From Calliopum simillimum (Eukaryota; Arthropoda; Insecta; Diptera; Lauxaniidae): a DNA stretch of 64,000 bases. This document shows, piece by piece, positions 9,407 to 21,113 of this stretch. Under the pieces are notes generated by a model. That model did not search any database. It was not told where the DNA came from and was given only the letters and a program-made list of their open reading frames with translations. The DNA lies in assembly GCA_951812925.1 (NCBI GenBank), contig OX638369.1, positions 18,505,329 to 18,569,328 on the forward strand. The letters run 5' to 3'. The stretch's first letter is position 1, and each line of letters begins with the position of its first letter. The translations under genes were made by a program, and so were the position numbers.

Positions 9407-10636
9407 CGTGAGCTGCTCGATATATTTCTGGCCTAATAATGAAAATGCGAATATTTATCATCAAAAATGGTTTTATTGTTTTTCAAAGTATTCTCCAGCA
9501 TGATTTATACACTTTTGCATGCGCTCAAACCAATTGTCGAAGCACTTTTTCCACTCCGAGTGAGACACCTCCAAAACATGGTTTTTGAACGCTTCATCAG
9601 CATCTTCTGGCGACAAAAATCATTGACCACGCATTTTTTTCTTGATGTGCGGGAAAAGAAAGAAGTCATTGAGTGCCAAGTCAGGGCTTTACGGCGGATG
9701 ACCCATCAATTCGACGTTTTGGCCGGTCAAAAAGGCGCTGGTTTGAGCCGATGTGTGAGAAATCACATTGGCATGGTGAACAATGATTCGTCTTCTCTTG
9801 TTCGTTTTTCGAATTTCTCCGAAGACTTTAGACAAACAAATTGTGGTGTACTACTCAGAATTGACCATCAAGTGAAACAGTCGCCACATGACCAGTTTTG
9901 CTGAAGAAACAGGCGACCATTTGCTTCGAAGTGCTTTTCCCACGAACAACTTTCGTTGGATTTGGCTCGTCTTCGAAGACCCACACGGTCGATTGCTGTT
10001 TTGTTTCGGGCTCATATGCATAGATCCATGATTCGTCATCTGTGACAATCTTACAAACGTCTTTTGAAGGACCGTGATTGTATTTTTTCAACATTTCTTT
10101 GCACCAATCGACACGAGCCTTTTTTGAGCGATTGTCAAATTGTGCGGGATCCAACGAGAACAAACATTTTTTACGGCCAGGTGTTCATGCAAAATCGAAT
10201 GTATTGAAGTGGAACTAATGTGCAAGGATGCCTCTATCTCACGGTATGTCAAATGACGATCTTGCATTATCAATTCACGCACGGCATCAAAGTTCTCTGG
10301 CACAACAGCCTTTTCTGGACGACCTTAACGGAATTCGTCTTTGAGCGAGCGTCGGCCACGATTCAATACATTAAATCAGTTTTCACAGTGCTAGAGGATG
10401 GTGCTTCCTCGTTATACAAAGATTTTAGTCCCTCGATGCACTCTTTTTGTGATAATCCACGTCAAGAGTTGTGAAAAATGATCGCACGAAAATGTTAACG
10501 AGTTAATTCCATTTTTTTGCCAAATTGATTTTTTCAAGTCACTGTAAACAACACAAATGATGGTCGTACGTCAAAACGTTCTGAGTACGTTTATGCTTAG
10601 TGTTGCCTAGGCCAGAAATATATCGAGCAGCCTACG
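9407..10636 (-). mobile_element. Mariner transposon, full length but inactive
   Basis: The ends form an inverted repeat around GCTGCTCGATATATTTCTGG and lie between TA dinucleotides (9405-9406 and 10637-10638). The 1230-bp length is normal for mariner. One transposase gene fills the interior on the minus strand but is broken. Flanking sequence is unremarkable A+T-rich DNA. Confidence 0.85.
9473..10512 (-). pseudogene. Mariner transposase pseudogene
   Basis: The expected start codon is at 10510-10512 and the expected stop at 9473-9475, a span equal to about 346 codons, the usual mariner size. Two in-frame stops fall in the first 20 codons. Another, TAA at about 10325, falls just before a Gly-Arg-Pro box. 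The segment at 9855-10163 reads openly and carries Val-Thr-Asp-Asp-Glu-Ser-Trp, which includes the first catalytic Asp. The second site reads His-His-Ala-Asn instead of His-His-Asp-Asn, so a catalytic Asp is lost. The Pro-Pro-Tyr-Ser-Pro-Asp-Leu box has a stop in place of Tyr, while the third Asp (Leu-Asn-Asp-Phe) is kept. The C-terminus is well preserved. It cannot make active enzyme. Confidence 0.85.
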
Positions 10637-10638
10637 TA

Positions 10639-11089
10639 TATTTTACAGTACTTTTGAGGTATATGGAAATTAGAGAATTTTTTTTTTAATTTTTTGTTTT
10701 TTGGGAAAAATTTCATTTTCTCCGTCAAAGTTATTAAACAATTTCTGAGGGTTTTTGATAGACTTCAAATGTAGTCCTCCGAAAAGATCATATCTGCACC
10801 ACTGATATATGTATGCAAGTTTCAGCTATTATGGAGCTGTTAATTGTTTGTAATTATATTGTTGCATTATGAGTGTCAAAATTTTTACTCCACTGGAGTG
10901 GTAAAGAAATGAAAGTAATTAACACCAAATTTCAAACATTAGAGTACATATGTTCCTATAAACTATTTGATGGTTGTGTTAAGTAATATTTACAAATAAA
11001 ATAAAATTAAATATACGTAATGAAGTAATATTTCGCTAATTTGCCTACATTTTCCTATACGTAGAGTAAATTATGATTTCAGCCACACG
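10639..11089. other. Non-coding stretch
   Basis: A+T-rich sequence after the mariner element. Nothing was recognised. Confidence 0.4.
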
Positions 11090-11337
11090 GATGGATCCTG
11101 GTTCAAATCCTAGTGCCACGTCAGTTCGTTTCTTTTTTTTTTTTTTTTTTGAATTTGAACTTTGCAGTAAGATAAATATCACTTAAATTTTTTTCAAAAA
11201 GTTGCTATACTGTAAGGTTATTCGAAAATTCTGAATTTACTAAAATGGTAAAGTAAAATTTATTTATTAGGGTGTTGCCACAAAATTGACTAGAAATTCT
11301 AATAAAATTTACTAGAAATAAAGTAGTACGAAAATTT
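11090..11337 (+). repeat. tRNA-like SINE family, copy a (5' truncated)
   Basis: The copy starts within the tRNA-like head: GGTTCAAATCC at 11102 resembles an RNA polymerase III B box. It continues with the family body, including TACTGTAAGGTTATTCGAAA, a TTCTGAATTTACT block and TTTACTAGAAATAAAGTAGT. The same order occurs at 18393-18712 and, inverted, at 13965-14255. No LINE-like tail sharing was established. Confidence 0.5.
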
Positions 11338-11339
11338 TT

Positions 11340-13033
11340 TTTCTACGTGTGAATACTTTTCAATATATCATATTACCTATTTGCGAGTGCCGTATTTTTT
11401 TTTTTTTTTTTTTGTTATTGCAATTTCAAAAAGTTGAATTTTTGCCACCTTTAAACACCATCAGCCACTTGCGCCATGTCATACTACATATACGATTCCC
11501 CAACAACTAATCATGCTTTCTCAACGAAATAAAAGAGCAAAACCATTCCCACTTGGGTATATTACTAAGATAATTTCAACAAGAGTGCCGCCGTAAAAAT
11601 ATATAAGGCCGCAACTTAAGTAATTTTATAATGTTACGGCAGAGTGATGTCTAAGGATTTCAAAAACTCTCCCACTGTGCTTCAGCTACGCAGCTTTTGT
11701 CGCTATTACCCCGTAAAACTCAACGAAAACAATTTAATCCCAAGTGATTTTCTCATTATGACCTATTTATCATCATTACTTGTACGTCAATTTTGTTTGT
11801 TTTTTTTATTCTTCATTTTTGTCTAAACTTTTATTTTCTTTTTTTCATTCTTTATATTTATTCTCTTATTCACTTGCATAAATATTAAATAAATTTTCAG
11901 CAATTTAGCGTACTAAGCATTGTAGCTTCTAGAGTTGGGGAATCTTTAAAAAGTTATATATAAAACAGGAAATTGTGAAAGTGCTACGATTTTTCTTATG
12001 GTTTTTAAGAAATAATGTTCAAAATTGTTTTGTTTTTTTAGCTTGTCTTTACTTTTTTAATGCTTTTAGTCCCCACAGATTCTTTCGTTTATCCGGTGAC
12101 TTAACTGTTTAGTCAGAAAAATAAAACAAAAACGATTAAATAAAACAAAAAGAAAAATGAAACAAAACAAATTGTAAACTTTTTTGTTTTTTTTGTACAA
12201 AAAAGAAAACAACTATAAAATAAACGTTGTCAATAACATCTTTGCTTATCACTCAACCCTCATAACCCATGCTGCCACTTTTTCCACATTTTTTTTTTTT
12301 TATGGACCACCGCTTCACTTCGCATTTATTGTTGTATTCACTGAACTTTTATTTGGATACAACAACGTAACAACGCGCGTGTTGACATCCTTTTTTCATA
12401 CTTTTTACATGAAGACTCTCCAGACAAGAAACACGTCTACATATACATACATGTATGTATGTATTTGTAAGGATAACCTTTTTTTTATTGCCCATGATCA
12501 TGATTTTCGTTGGTGATGATGAAGAGATATTTAATTTGGATTTATTGTTGTTGTTATTTATAGCCTTTCATAAAAGATGATTTAAGCTTGGTTTGTTTTT
12601 TTTTTATTTTATTTTTTTGTGTTAAAAAATTTTTAGATAAAATGCTCGTAAATAAAAAAACTTACCAAATTTTTTTGAGAGAAAAAAGTAGTAGCTAGAA
12701 CAAAGTATTTCATATAAAAATTTGAAACCAACTTCCAGAAGTATGCAGTATTTTTTTAAAATTTTTATCTCATATTACTAAACCACTAAGGAATTTCCTG
12801 GATTTGTGAGATGTCTTGTGGCTACAGTCTTAAATAAACTTTCTAAAATATTTCGCCTTGTGGTCGAATTTCAACGCTTTTTAATGTGATTCAAAAGTGA
12901 TCACGTTAGCTTAATCCAATTCTCATTAGTAACCATGTCTGCATACAATAAAACAAAAAGTTTTTAAGTCCCCCTTAGAGATGCGATAAAACATGAAAAG
13001 TATTTAATATTCTTCCTTTCTGTTCAGTGTACC
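11340..13033. other. Non-coding stretch with T-runs
   Basis: The stretch contains several poly-T runs (for example near 11394 and 12289) and a short CATACATACATGTATGT run near 12440. No protein-like frame was found. Confidence 0.4.
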
Positions 13034-13041
13034 TCCGCACT

Positions 13042-13715
13042 CAGTGGCGGATCTAAGTAATCTAGTGCCTTAGGAACATATTTTTCTGCGCCCCACTTCA
13101 GACATCGTTTTATACCCCAAAAAAAAAAAAAAAGCTTTATGGAAAAGATAAGTATTTATATTTTTTAATATTTGCCATAATGGGCTTTCTGGAGAATCAA
13201 AAGTGCTTGATTGGATTTTCTCGGATCGGAAAAAAAAAAAAACAAAATTCCATACATCGTTTTTAAGAGTCCTTCTTACTTTTGGGAGACTGTCGGGATG
13301 ACTTTTTGTGCTTCATACAAATCGACGCATATTAATGTACATATTTTTAAACTGTCTCTTCTATTCTCTTCCCTTGTTTCGGCGAACTGCAATGCACGTG
13401 TTCTTTTTCTTGAAGAAACCGATTTATATTCTTTGATGATAGATATCTCCAAAGAGTTTTGTGTGTCCTCAATTTAGTCATATAAGTCCTATCAAAGAAC
13501 TAAATACTTATAAGGTACAGAACTCTCATCACCGGAATTCGTGAGAATGAAACATGCGGCCACGAGAGATTCCGCAATTAAAAACCCAAAATAACCCAAT
13601 ATTATATTCGCAAGTTCAATATAAACACATATTTTTCTCAATTTTTTTATTTCTAAACTGAAATTTGCCGCCCAAGGCAGGTGCCTAAAACTGCCTTAGA
13701 GTTAATCCGCCACTG
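13042..13715. mobile_element. hAT-like non-autonomous transposon
   Basis: The element begins CAGTGGCGGATCTAA and ends TTAATCCGCCACTG, a classic hAT-type terminal sequence. An 8-bp direct repeat with one difference flanks it (TCCGCACT at 13034-13041, TCCGTACT at 13716-13723). The 674-bp interior has no transposase frame. Part of it (about 13180-13330) matches one arm of the foldback at 34640-35262, so an unrelated fragment may have been captured or inserted. Confidence 0.8.
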
Positions 13716-13964
13716 TCCGTACTGAGTTTCATAGTAGTTTAGCATAGGCAGCGTGGCGATCTCCACTAAAAAAAAGTTTTTCATATCTTGCTTTCTGTTC
13801 AGTGCACCTCGATTCCACATGTCCTTGAAATGTGAGTTAGCCGTGACAGCTCATTTTCTCTTTAAGGGCGTGGCACCGCTTACTTAAAAATATAAATGCC
13901 TTATTATCGTTGTTTAGTGCTAAGCCCATTTCCAAACCGAATATCATAAAAATCAATCCAGCAC

Positions 13965-14255
13965 TTATTGATTCCAGTAAATTTTACTAGAGTTTCAAGT
14001 CAATATAGTGACAACTCACCAATAAAATAACTTTTACCTTGCTGTTTTAGTAAATTCAGAACTTTCGAATAACCTTACAGTATAGTAATTTTATTGAAAA
14101 AGTTTAAGTAATATTTATCTATCTTACTATAAAGTGAAAAAAAAGAAATGAGCTGATCTGCACTAGGATTCGAACCGGGGTCCGTTAGTGTGATAGAAAG
14201 AAAAATATTATTTGCAATAACAAACTAGACCTCTATACCACTGAATTACATATGT
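13965..14255 (-). repeat. tRNA-like SINE family, copy c
   Basis: On the minus strand it reads from an A-box-like segment (GTATAGAGGTCTAG) through GGTTCGAATCC (B box) to the shared body with ACTGTAAGGTTATTCGAAAG and TTCTGAATTTACTAAAAC. Head and body order match copy b at 18393-18712. Confidence 0.5.
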
Positions 14256-14384
14256 ATATAACGAAAGGGTATAAAATTTGTGTACAAAGCAAATGTCTGT
14301 CCGAACATAAATATTTTACTAGAATTATTATAACGTAAAATAGATTATAGATACGATACCAGTTTTGATTTTTGCATCAAATGT

Positions 14385-14560
14385 GAAATCGCTTTTGTTA
14401 TATCGGTGTGAATCGTGGCTTGATACCGAACAACAAATGAACAAGCTGCATGAAATCTACAAAGATAATAAAAGATTAAAAATCAGGAATCGGAAGAGTC
14501 GTGGAAAGAGATACAAGCCATCGCAAAGGATAGCATAATATGGAGAAAATAGGGTCTGAA
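14385..14560 (+). pseudogene. LINE fragment, internally deleted
   Basis: The DNA matches two separated parts of the LINE fragment at 32878-33830. The first part encodes a degraded form of the Leu-Leu-Tyr-x-Cys-Glu stretch seen at 33418-33440. It joins directly to the part encoding Gln-Glu-Ser-x-x-Ser-Trp-x-Glu-Ile. About 230 bp present at 33400-33830 is missing here. Confidence 0.6.
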
Positions 14561-14569
14561 AAAATACTA

Positions 14570-16306
14570 ACTGTTCTTCGAGAAGAAGAGTAATAACATA
14601 AATTTTTGTGTAGATATTTTCGGTTTTCCGAGGAAAATTCAGTATTTTAGTTACATTGCTGTGAATATTTCGTAATTTGTATTCTAGAAATGTACCTCTT
14701 GGGCAGTGAACACGTTTCATACACAGTATGTTAAGTGTGCTCGATAGAAAGATTTATACAATTCTGCAATGGCCAATAGTCTTGCTTGACTATTTGGATA
14801 ACGATACACTCCCAGTGTGGCAGATTGACGGGTATTCTGTTCATATATCAATATAAATCTCACCATCTTCAAGGAATATTCTGAAAATGGTATCCCTAAA
14901 GGACATTTTTTTTTTGTTAAATTGTTTAACCCTTCTGAGGGCGCGCCTTGTAAAGTTGCAAAAGGAAAATTAAAATTTTTAATAAATATGATTTAAATAT
15001 TTTCGAACTATATTTATGTTATACATATGTTACTTTCAATTACATCAACAGCTGATAGAACTGCAATATTTCAAAAGTTTTGCAAAATTTTGTGAAAATC
15101 AGTACAATGAAAAAAATGAAAATGTAAAGAAATTGAGAAATTGAATATACACATCTATTCAATTTTTCAAATGTCAAATGTGATTTCAATAAATTGAAGA
15201 AAAACTAAGTATTTTGACAGTCCAATACAAAGGCAAAAATGCATTTTCACCCACAAATATGGCAAGACGGAGACTGGTAGCTGGTTTACTTTGTCCGTCT
15301 CCGTTTGTTCATCTGTTTATGTTACTGAACAGTCCAACAGACAAACGGGCAGGCAGACTGATAGACAGACAGACTGATAATATTGGCACAAGATTTTATT
15401 TGCCATGAAAATAATGGAGTCTCCACGCTGCCACTATCTACTTTTTTTTTTTTGTTGCTGTTGTTGCTTTTTTTGCTTCTTATTATTCCTCGCGCCATAA
15501 CTTCACTGTCGAAACCGTCCCTTTGGAAGTAGTGCTGCTGAAAACTACTTACATTTACAGGAAATTCAATTCATCTTTTACAACATTGCAATCGATGATG
15601 AAATTTTCTCCACAAAAATAACAAACAAACAAATATACATTTACGCAAACAAACAAACAAACAAACGAATACACTTACATTTATATTCGTACAATCTGGC
15701 AGCACTGATGGTTACTATCAGCAGGAAATAAAAAAAAAAAAGAAACAAATCCGAAATGTAAAAGACTTAGGACATTCCCATAAACATATACATACAATCA
15801 TTCGTATATCTATCGAAATCTTCTGAACACATTGAACACTCTTAATAGTATTGATTGAATGTGAGAGATCGTAATACTTTTTACTGACCAAATCCAGTTT
15901 TGGTCAAAATTAAATAAAAATACACACACATACATGTGTACGTATATATATATGAATACCCCCCACATAAATCAATAGTAAAAAGTTGAAAGAAATCGGA
16001 TCCGCAAAAGAAATGACAGCACAGAGTATAAACATATTATGCATTGAATGAAGAGTAAAGTCCTTTATGCTGAAGTCTCTTTATAACCCAACGTATAAAA
16101 GGTTTCATTGTGAAAGGAATGATACCATTGTTGAAATTTTGTCAAAATGTTTAGTCTTAAATTCAATTAAATTCAGTAACTTTTGGTGGCTGCTTAAAGT
16201 GTTTGAAAATGAGTTTTTGTATTGAAAAACCGCTCAATAAAAATTGCAATAATACCTCATTAGAAGAAATACAACACATTGAATAAGTTGATAAAATATC
16301 AATATC
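14570..16306. other. Non-coding stretch
   Basis: The stretch holds a short GACAGACAGACTG run near 15363 and an ACAAACAAACAAAC run near 15650. No gene was recognised. Confidence 0.4.
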
Positions 16307-16493
16307 AAAGTGTAATGTCCCAAGTGACGTCACAACTTTTCTATTTGTAACAAAACTTTAAGAAATTGTAAAATTAACTAAATTACCCACTTTAAAACTA
16401 AAACAAACAAACAAAAACAATGTTAACGCCGTCAAACATGTGTTCAAAGAGCCAACAACAAAATACACAGTACGAACACACGAAACCCGCGAC

Positions 16494-16500
16494 TATAAAA
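16494..16500 (+). promoter_or_regulatory. TATA box of the solo LTR
   Basis: TATAAAA preceded by GAC and followed by GCAGCATCAGTC, positioned about 180 bp inside the LTR. It is likely the core promoter of the lost retroelement. Confidence 0.5.
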
Positions 16501-16639
16501 GCAGCATCAGTCGAGCAATCCACTGGCAGTCACACTCTAGCGTTCGTCGAGTGAACATCAGTGTTAATTTATTAATATTGATTATTAACCATCGAAAGCT
16601 TTAAGGAAAGTGCAGAGGCCTCGTATTTGTAAGGTTTTG

Positions 16640-17150
16640 GAAATACTCCTGTAGTATTTCACCCGAGCTTCCCTCGAACACCTCAAGTGATCATTGCGTC
16701 GTAGTGGACCACACTGAATACTCCATATAGTATTCACTCCAGTGTGAGTTCAATATTTGAAGTGCTCCATATAGCATTTCGACCCGAGCTTCCTTTGGAC
16801 ACCTTAAGTGGCCAAAAGTTTGTAGTGAACCACACTGAATACTCCATATAGTATTCACTCTAGTGTGAGTTCGTTCGATATTTGAAGTGTTCCACATAAC
16901 ACTTCATCCCGAGCTTCCTTTGGACACCTTAAGTGGTCAAAAGGTCGTAGTGGACCGCACCGAGTGCTCCATATAGTACTCATTCAGGTGTGAGTTCGAG
17001 ATTCGAGGTGTTCCATATAACACATCACCCTGAGCTGCCTTTGGACACCTTAAATGGCCAAAAGGTCGTAGTGGACCGCACCGAGTACTCCATATAGTAC
17101 TTACTCAGGTGTGCGTACGATATTCAAAGTGTTCCATATAACACTTCAAG
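16640..17150 (+). repeat. Four tandem units of about 120 bp inside the solo LTR
   Basis: The phrase CCCGAGCTTCC or a variant recurs at about 16662, 16783, 16908 and 17028, spaced 121, 125 and 120 bp. Each unit also carries short imperfect palindromes of the form GAATACTCCATATAGTATTC. The last unit is the most diverged. Confidence 0.8.
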
Positions 17151-17604
17151 CCGTCTCATCCCTGCGGAGAATCAAAGCCAAAAGGAGATACGTGGTGGCG
17201 AGTAGCCGATCCTGCAATACCCGCGCGAAGTAACAGGGAGCAGCAGTTACAAAACGATTGTACTAAGATTATGACATTGTAATATTATACGATTTAAATT
17301 GTAATTATTATTTAAATAAGTATAGTACTTTATAACCTAAAATAATGAATTGTGTTAAGAAACTTCTGATTGAAATTTAATAAACTATAATTATACCACT
17401 AAAAGTTTGATTATCTTTTGGTTGAACATGGCAACCGCTGACGCTACCTCAGCCTCTGGAATAAAACAATCGTTACAAAAGGTTACACCTTTACTAGTTT
17501 TTGTTACAAACGATAACTGAGATCCCACCACGCCTGCCCGACAGGTACTTGGCACCGACCATCTCAAATCTCAAATGAATGTTATTTGGCTTTGTGCCCT
17601 TTAT

Positions 17605-17842
17605 ATACATATCGATACATCCAACGTATACCTAAGTTGGTAACTCAGGTTACAACTTTTATACGCGACAGCGTTTTTTGAAGTCTGCGTATTAAACTCC
17701 ATCTTGTGTCAAATTGTGGTAAAACTAGCTTCAAACTTTTAAGGACTGGGAGCTATTTTTATATTTTAGTGAAAAACGCTGTCCCGTAAGAAAGTTGTAA
17801 TTTGAGTTACCAACTTTTACGTTGGATGTATGGATATGTGCC
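17605..17842. repeat. Foldback / MITE-like palindrome
   Basis: TACATCCAACGT on the left is mirrored by ACGTTGGATGTA on the right. The arms continue inward through a TTGGTAACTCA block and end at ACAGCGTTTTT. The total is about 240 bp without coding content. TA at both ends may be the target site. Confidence 0.6.
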
Positions 17843-18026
17843 AAATTTTATTACTATGCGTCGAACAGTTTCCGAGATCTGCCGAATTTTGTTTTTTAGG
17901 GGCCTGGAACCGCCCATTTTTCTAGCCTATAACCTTTTCCTGATCTGTAAGAACATACTCTGGAAACATAATCGAAATCGGTCGATTTGCTTTCGAGTCC
18001 ATAACGAACGAACACACAAATAAACT

Positions 18027-18340
18027 TTAATTTGTATACATTAGATGAGGGGTCTGGATTACGCTGCGACCTAAACAGATATTTTGTACACCTACTTTCC
18101 CTATCAGAACAGTTCCAGATATAAATCTCGTCACTACCGTGGGATTAATATTACCTAGGTTATTAGAATATAAAATCTCGGCACTTAGGTACTTAATTCT
18201 GCAAGAACATAACACATGCTCCGCTGTTTTCAAGTGTTCTTGACAAAGTCTACAGGAATCGTCGTCTACCAGATCCATCTTCTTTAGGTGACAATAAAGT
18301 GCTTACAATAACCTGACCATTTTTATTTTGAATTCTTGTA
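18027..18340 (-). pseudogene. LINE C-terminal fragment (jockey/R1/I-like)
   Basis: The minus strand encodes a Cys-x2-Cys-x8-His-x4-Cys finger (Cys-Arg-Leu-Cys-Gln then Ala-Glu-His-Val-Leu-x-x-Cys). It is preceded by a His-Leu-x-Lys-Met-x-Leu stretch, the usual order after the RNase H/RT region of jockey-, R1- or I-type LINEs. An in-frame stop lies upstream at about 18300. Only the 3' end is present, typical of 5'-truncated LINE copies. It differs from the LINE at 32878. Confidence 0.6.
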
Positions 18341-18392
18341 AAAATATTTACTAGAATAGAAAGACATTTATTTTATATCATTATATTGGTCA

Positions 18393-18712
18393 GTAGTGTA
18401 GAGGTCTAACAAGTTTGGTTTGTAATTGTAAGTAAATATAATTTGTTTCTATCACACGAACGGACCACGGTTCGAATCCTATTGCGGTCAGTTCATTAGT
18501 TAATTACTTGTTTTGATTTTTTGTTTTTTTAAGGTAAGTATCACTTATTTTTATTCAAAAAAATTGCTGTAGGTACTGTAAGGTTATTCGAAAGTTCTGA
18601 ATTTACTTAGACAGCAAGGTAAAATTTATTTTATTGGGAAGTTGTCACTATATTGTCTAGTAAAATTTACTAGAAATAAAGTAGTACGAACAATTTTTTT
18701 TTTCTCCGTGTA
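18393..18712 (+). repeat. tRNA-like SINE family, copy b (most complete)
   Basis: An A-box-like segment (TAGTGTAGAGGTCTAAC) is followed about 65 bp later by GGTTCGAATCC (B box). The body that follows has TACTGTAAGGTTATTCGAAA and ends near AATTTACTAGAAATAAAG. The A-to-B distance is longer than in a normal tRNA gene, so this is not a working tRNA. It is the reference for copies a, c and d. Confidence 0.55.
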
Positions 18713-18714
18713 GC

Positions 18715-20090
18715 ATCAGATTTGGGGTTTCTGTGTTAGCCTGTTGAGATTTCTCGTGATGCCTTTTTCTGATTTCTATGTGCGGAAAATTCAAATTTCT
18801 AAGAAGCGTGTGCGTGATTACTTTATCAAGAATGTTCATTAGATGGTAATCCTTTTGGAGTGATAAAAAATTAAAAATTTTGTTAAAATTTTACAAAACA
18901 CAAATAAGTACTTATGGTCATCGAGGTGTGACCATCTATGCTGTAAGCATAAAAACAAAAGCTTCCACCAAAAAGAAAATTCACCAAAAAAAGTTTAGAG
19001 AAAACTTATTGAAAAGTGAATCGAAAAAACTTTGCACTTTCGGTTTCGGCTCTCAAAACACAATGCGGTGTTTAAGACAACATAGAGCATCAGGCATTGG
19101 CGGAGAAGAAGTGCAGGCTAAAATTTTGATTGTTTAACACTTTTTTTTGTTGGCATTACATTTTATTATTGTGCAGTCGAAGCATTCGAAAATAGTTGTG
19201 ATGCAGAGTCAAAGTCGCGCGAAGCATAAACGAATTCCATCCACTTTACGGTTTTCTGTGCGCTACTTTTGCGCTTCTGCTTTTGGCCGCATTCATTTTG
19301 GCTCAATTTGCCGTTTTAGGTTTTTTTGTGGATTTTGATGTTTTGCGAAAGTTTAAATTTGTTTTTTCTTCTTTTTTTTTTGGAAAGTAAATTTAAGTTG
19401 TTATAAAAATTCCATTTTGCACTTACGCTTTTGTTATTCGCATTAGAAATCTGTACTTTGACAAAGAATAAAAAAAGAGATTGAAGTGGCAGCATGAAGT
19501 TACATATTTTTTATTTTTTTTTTTTTTTTGTTCAAATTAAGGATGTACTAGTACTTATGGAAAAGTTTAATCGGGATTATCATGTTCATATGTATATTAG
19601 GCCGGTTCAAAAATTTAAATAGCTTGGAAATAGTTCCCCGGGCGCAAAGGTTTCACATTGATGTAATTGGACACCATGTGAAATTTGATTCATTTTAAGG
19701 AACATTTGAAGGACCCGAAACGATTTTCAAAACCGAAACAGGTTCTAAATATGAAGTATTTATATTTATATTTTGGAGATATTGCACATTCAACTTCGAT
19801 TATGAAACCGTTTTGGAGTGAATCAAATGTTTTCTGTAATGAACCATATTTTATATGGTACTTATTTACATCCGCCACTGCATTGTATCATAATTTTCTA
19901 CCTTAAATGTATAAATCTCCAAAACTATAGAACTTAAAACTTATTGCAGAATCGACTTTTGCTACTTAAAATCCATATAGGAAGCTGAATAGTTCAAAAT
20001 TTAAAATTTTTTTTTTCCATATTTAGAAGCTTTTTAAGTAATTTCAGGTCCATTAATTGTTTTTTGAGGTGGACAAATTTTACATGTTGG
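18715..20090. other. Non-coding stretch
   Basis: Several A- or T-rich runs occur, for example near 19505. The short open frames on both strands show no domain. Nothing else was recognised. Confidence 0.4.
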
Positions 20091-20092
20091 TA

Positions 20093-20600
20093 GGAAAAGA
20101 GTGCCGGGTGTGGGCACCTTTATGTTTTCGACTCATTACCTTGGACCAATTGTATATTATGCAGTCATATAAGTTTCAATGGAAAGCCAGAGATCTTAGC
20201 TAACTTCTGGTAAAGAAAGTAAAATGATTTCGTCAGCTATAAAAATTATATCAAAAAATAGTGAAGTGATCATTTTTGATAAAAAAAATGTTTTGGTCGG
20301 TTGTGGGCACCCTTAGATAATCGGCTAAAAATGGGAAAAATAGAAAGAAAGAAAAGAAAAAAGAAGAAAGCAAAATTAATTTATTTTGGAAGCATTGACT
20401 CACACAAATTCAACAAACTCAATGGCTTCAACAAGATCAGCGTCACTGAAAACTTCTTGTTACCCTGAAACCCGACTTGATTGTCTTCGGCGTCAATGCC
20501 AGATCAATTGTTTTGCAGACTTAGCCGGCTAGATGACATTGCTCTTTTGGCAAGCAGGAATTTTTTATCCCAATCCATGCAAAGTGCACCTTATCACCCA
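20093..20600 (-). mobile_element. Pogo-like relic, family P3, copy 1
   Basis: The end GGAAAAGAGTGCCGGGTGTG follows TA at 20091-20092 and matches the 3' end of the copy at 38231-39149, so this copy lies on the minus strand. The motif GGTTGTGGGCACCC recurs near 20290. Between about 20440 and 20590 the minus strand matches the transposase-derived part of the other copy, with further deletions. The far end is truncated. Confidence 0.6.
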
Positions 20601-20990
20601 CAATAAATGAAAAAAATCTCCATACAAATTTCTGGAAATAATGTCAGAAAACTTCTGACATTATTTTTCGGAAATAAAGCCAAGAATTATATAGGATATA
20701 GCGCCAGAGTTTTAGAAATAATGCCATTAGAAATAGCGCCAAAAAATATTTGAAAATGAAGTCAAAAAAAAAATAAAAAATCCAAACAGAATTCTGGCGT
20801 TGTTTCTTTGAATTTCGTTTTGGAAATATGGCCAAGATAATTTTTGGCTTTATTTCCAAAAAATTTTCTGGAGTTATATCCAATGACGTTATTTCCTTTT
20901 TGTAAGTCACATAACTTTTGAAACGCTAGAAATTTCTGGCTTTATTATCAAAATTACTTTTGGGGATATTTTAAGAGGAGCCCAAAATTC
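20585..20990. repeat. Cluster of short iterated TTCTGG / TTATTTCC motifs
   Basis: Degenerate words such as AATTTCTGGC, ATTATTTCC and their reverse complements (GGAAATAA, GCCAGAA) recur every 20-50 bp just upstream of the transporter gene. A second cluster of the same type lies in intron 5 at 22720-23010. No longer unit or transposon end could be drawn. Confidence 0.45.
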
Positions 20991-21113
20991 CATTTACCCT
21001 GTATGTGGAAAAAAAATTAATTCTATCAATTTGACATTGATTTGGACTTCCAAATTTTTTGAAGAATTTTTGTCAACAAATTGTCATTGTTGTGAATAAC
21101 AAAACGTGCAATT

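Larger units (their letters stand above)
16311..17477 (+). repeat. Solo LTR of a retrotransposon (gypsy-like by duplication length)
   Basis: The sequence runs from TGTAATGTCCC to CGTTACA, giving the TGTAA/TTACA termini of an LTR. AAAG lies on both sides (16307-16310 and 17478-17481), a 4-bp target duplication as made by gypsy-type integrases. It has a TATA box at 16494 and an AATAAA signal at 17379-17384. No primer-binding site or internal region follows, so it is a solo LTR left by recombination. A four-unit tandem repeat fills its middle. The family name is unknown. Confidence 0.7.

Noticed and set aside
9467..9904. 145-codon + strand frame
   Set aside because: It is the antisense of the mariner transposase C-terminal half.
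18393..18480. Candidate tRNA gene with A and B boxes
   Set aside because: The boxes are too far apart, no cloverleaf forms, and the segment recurs with a fixed body as a repeat.
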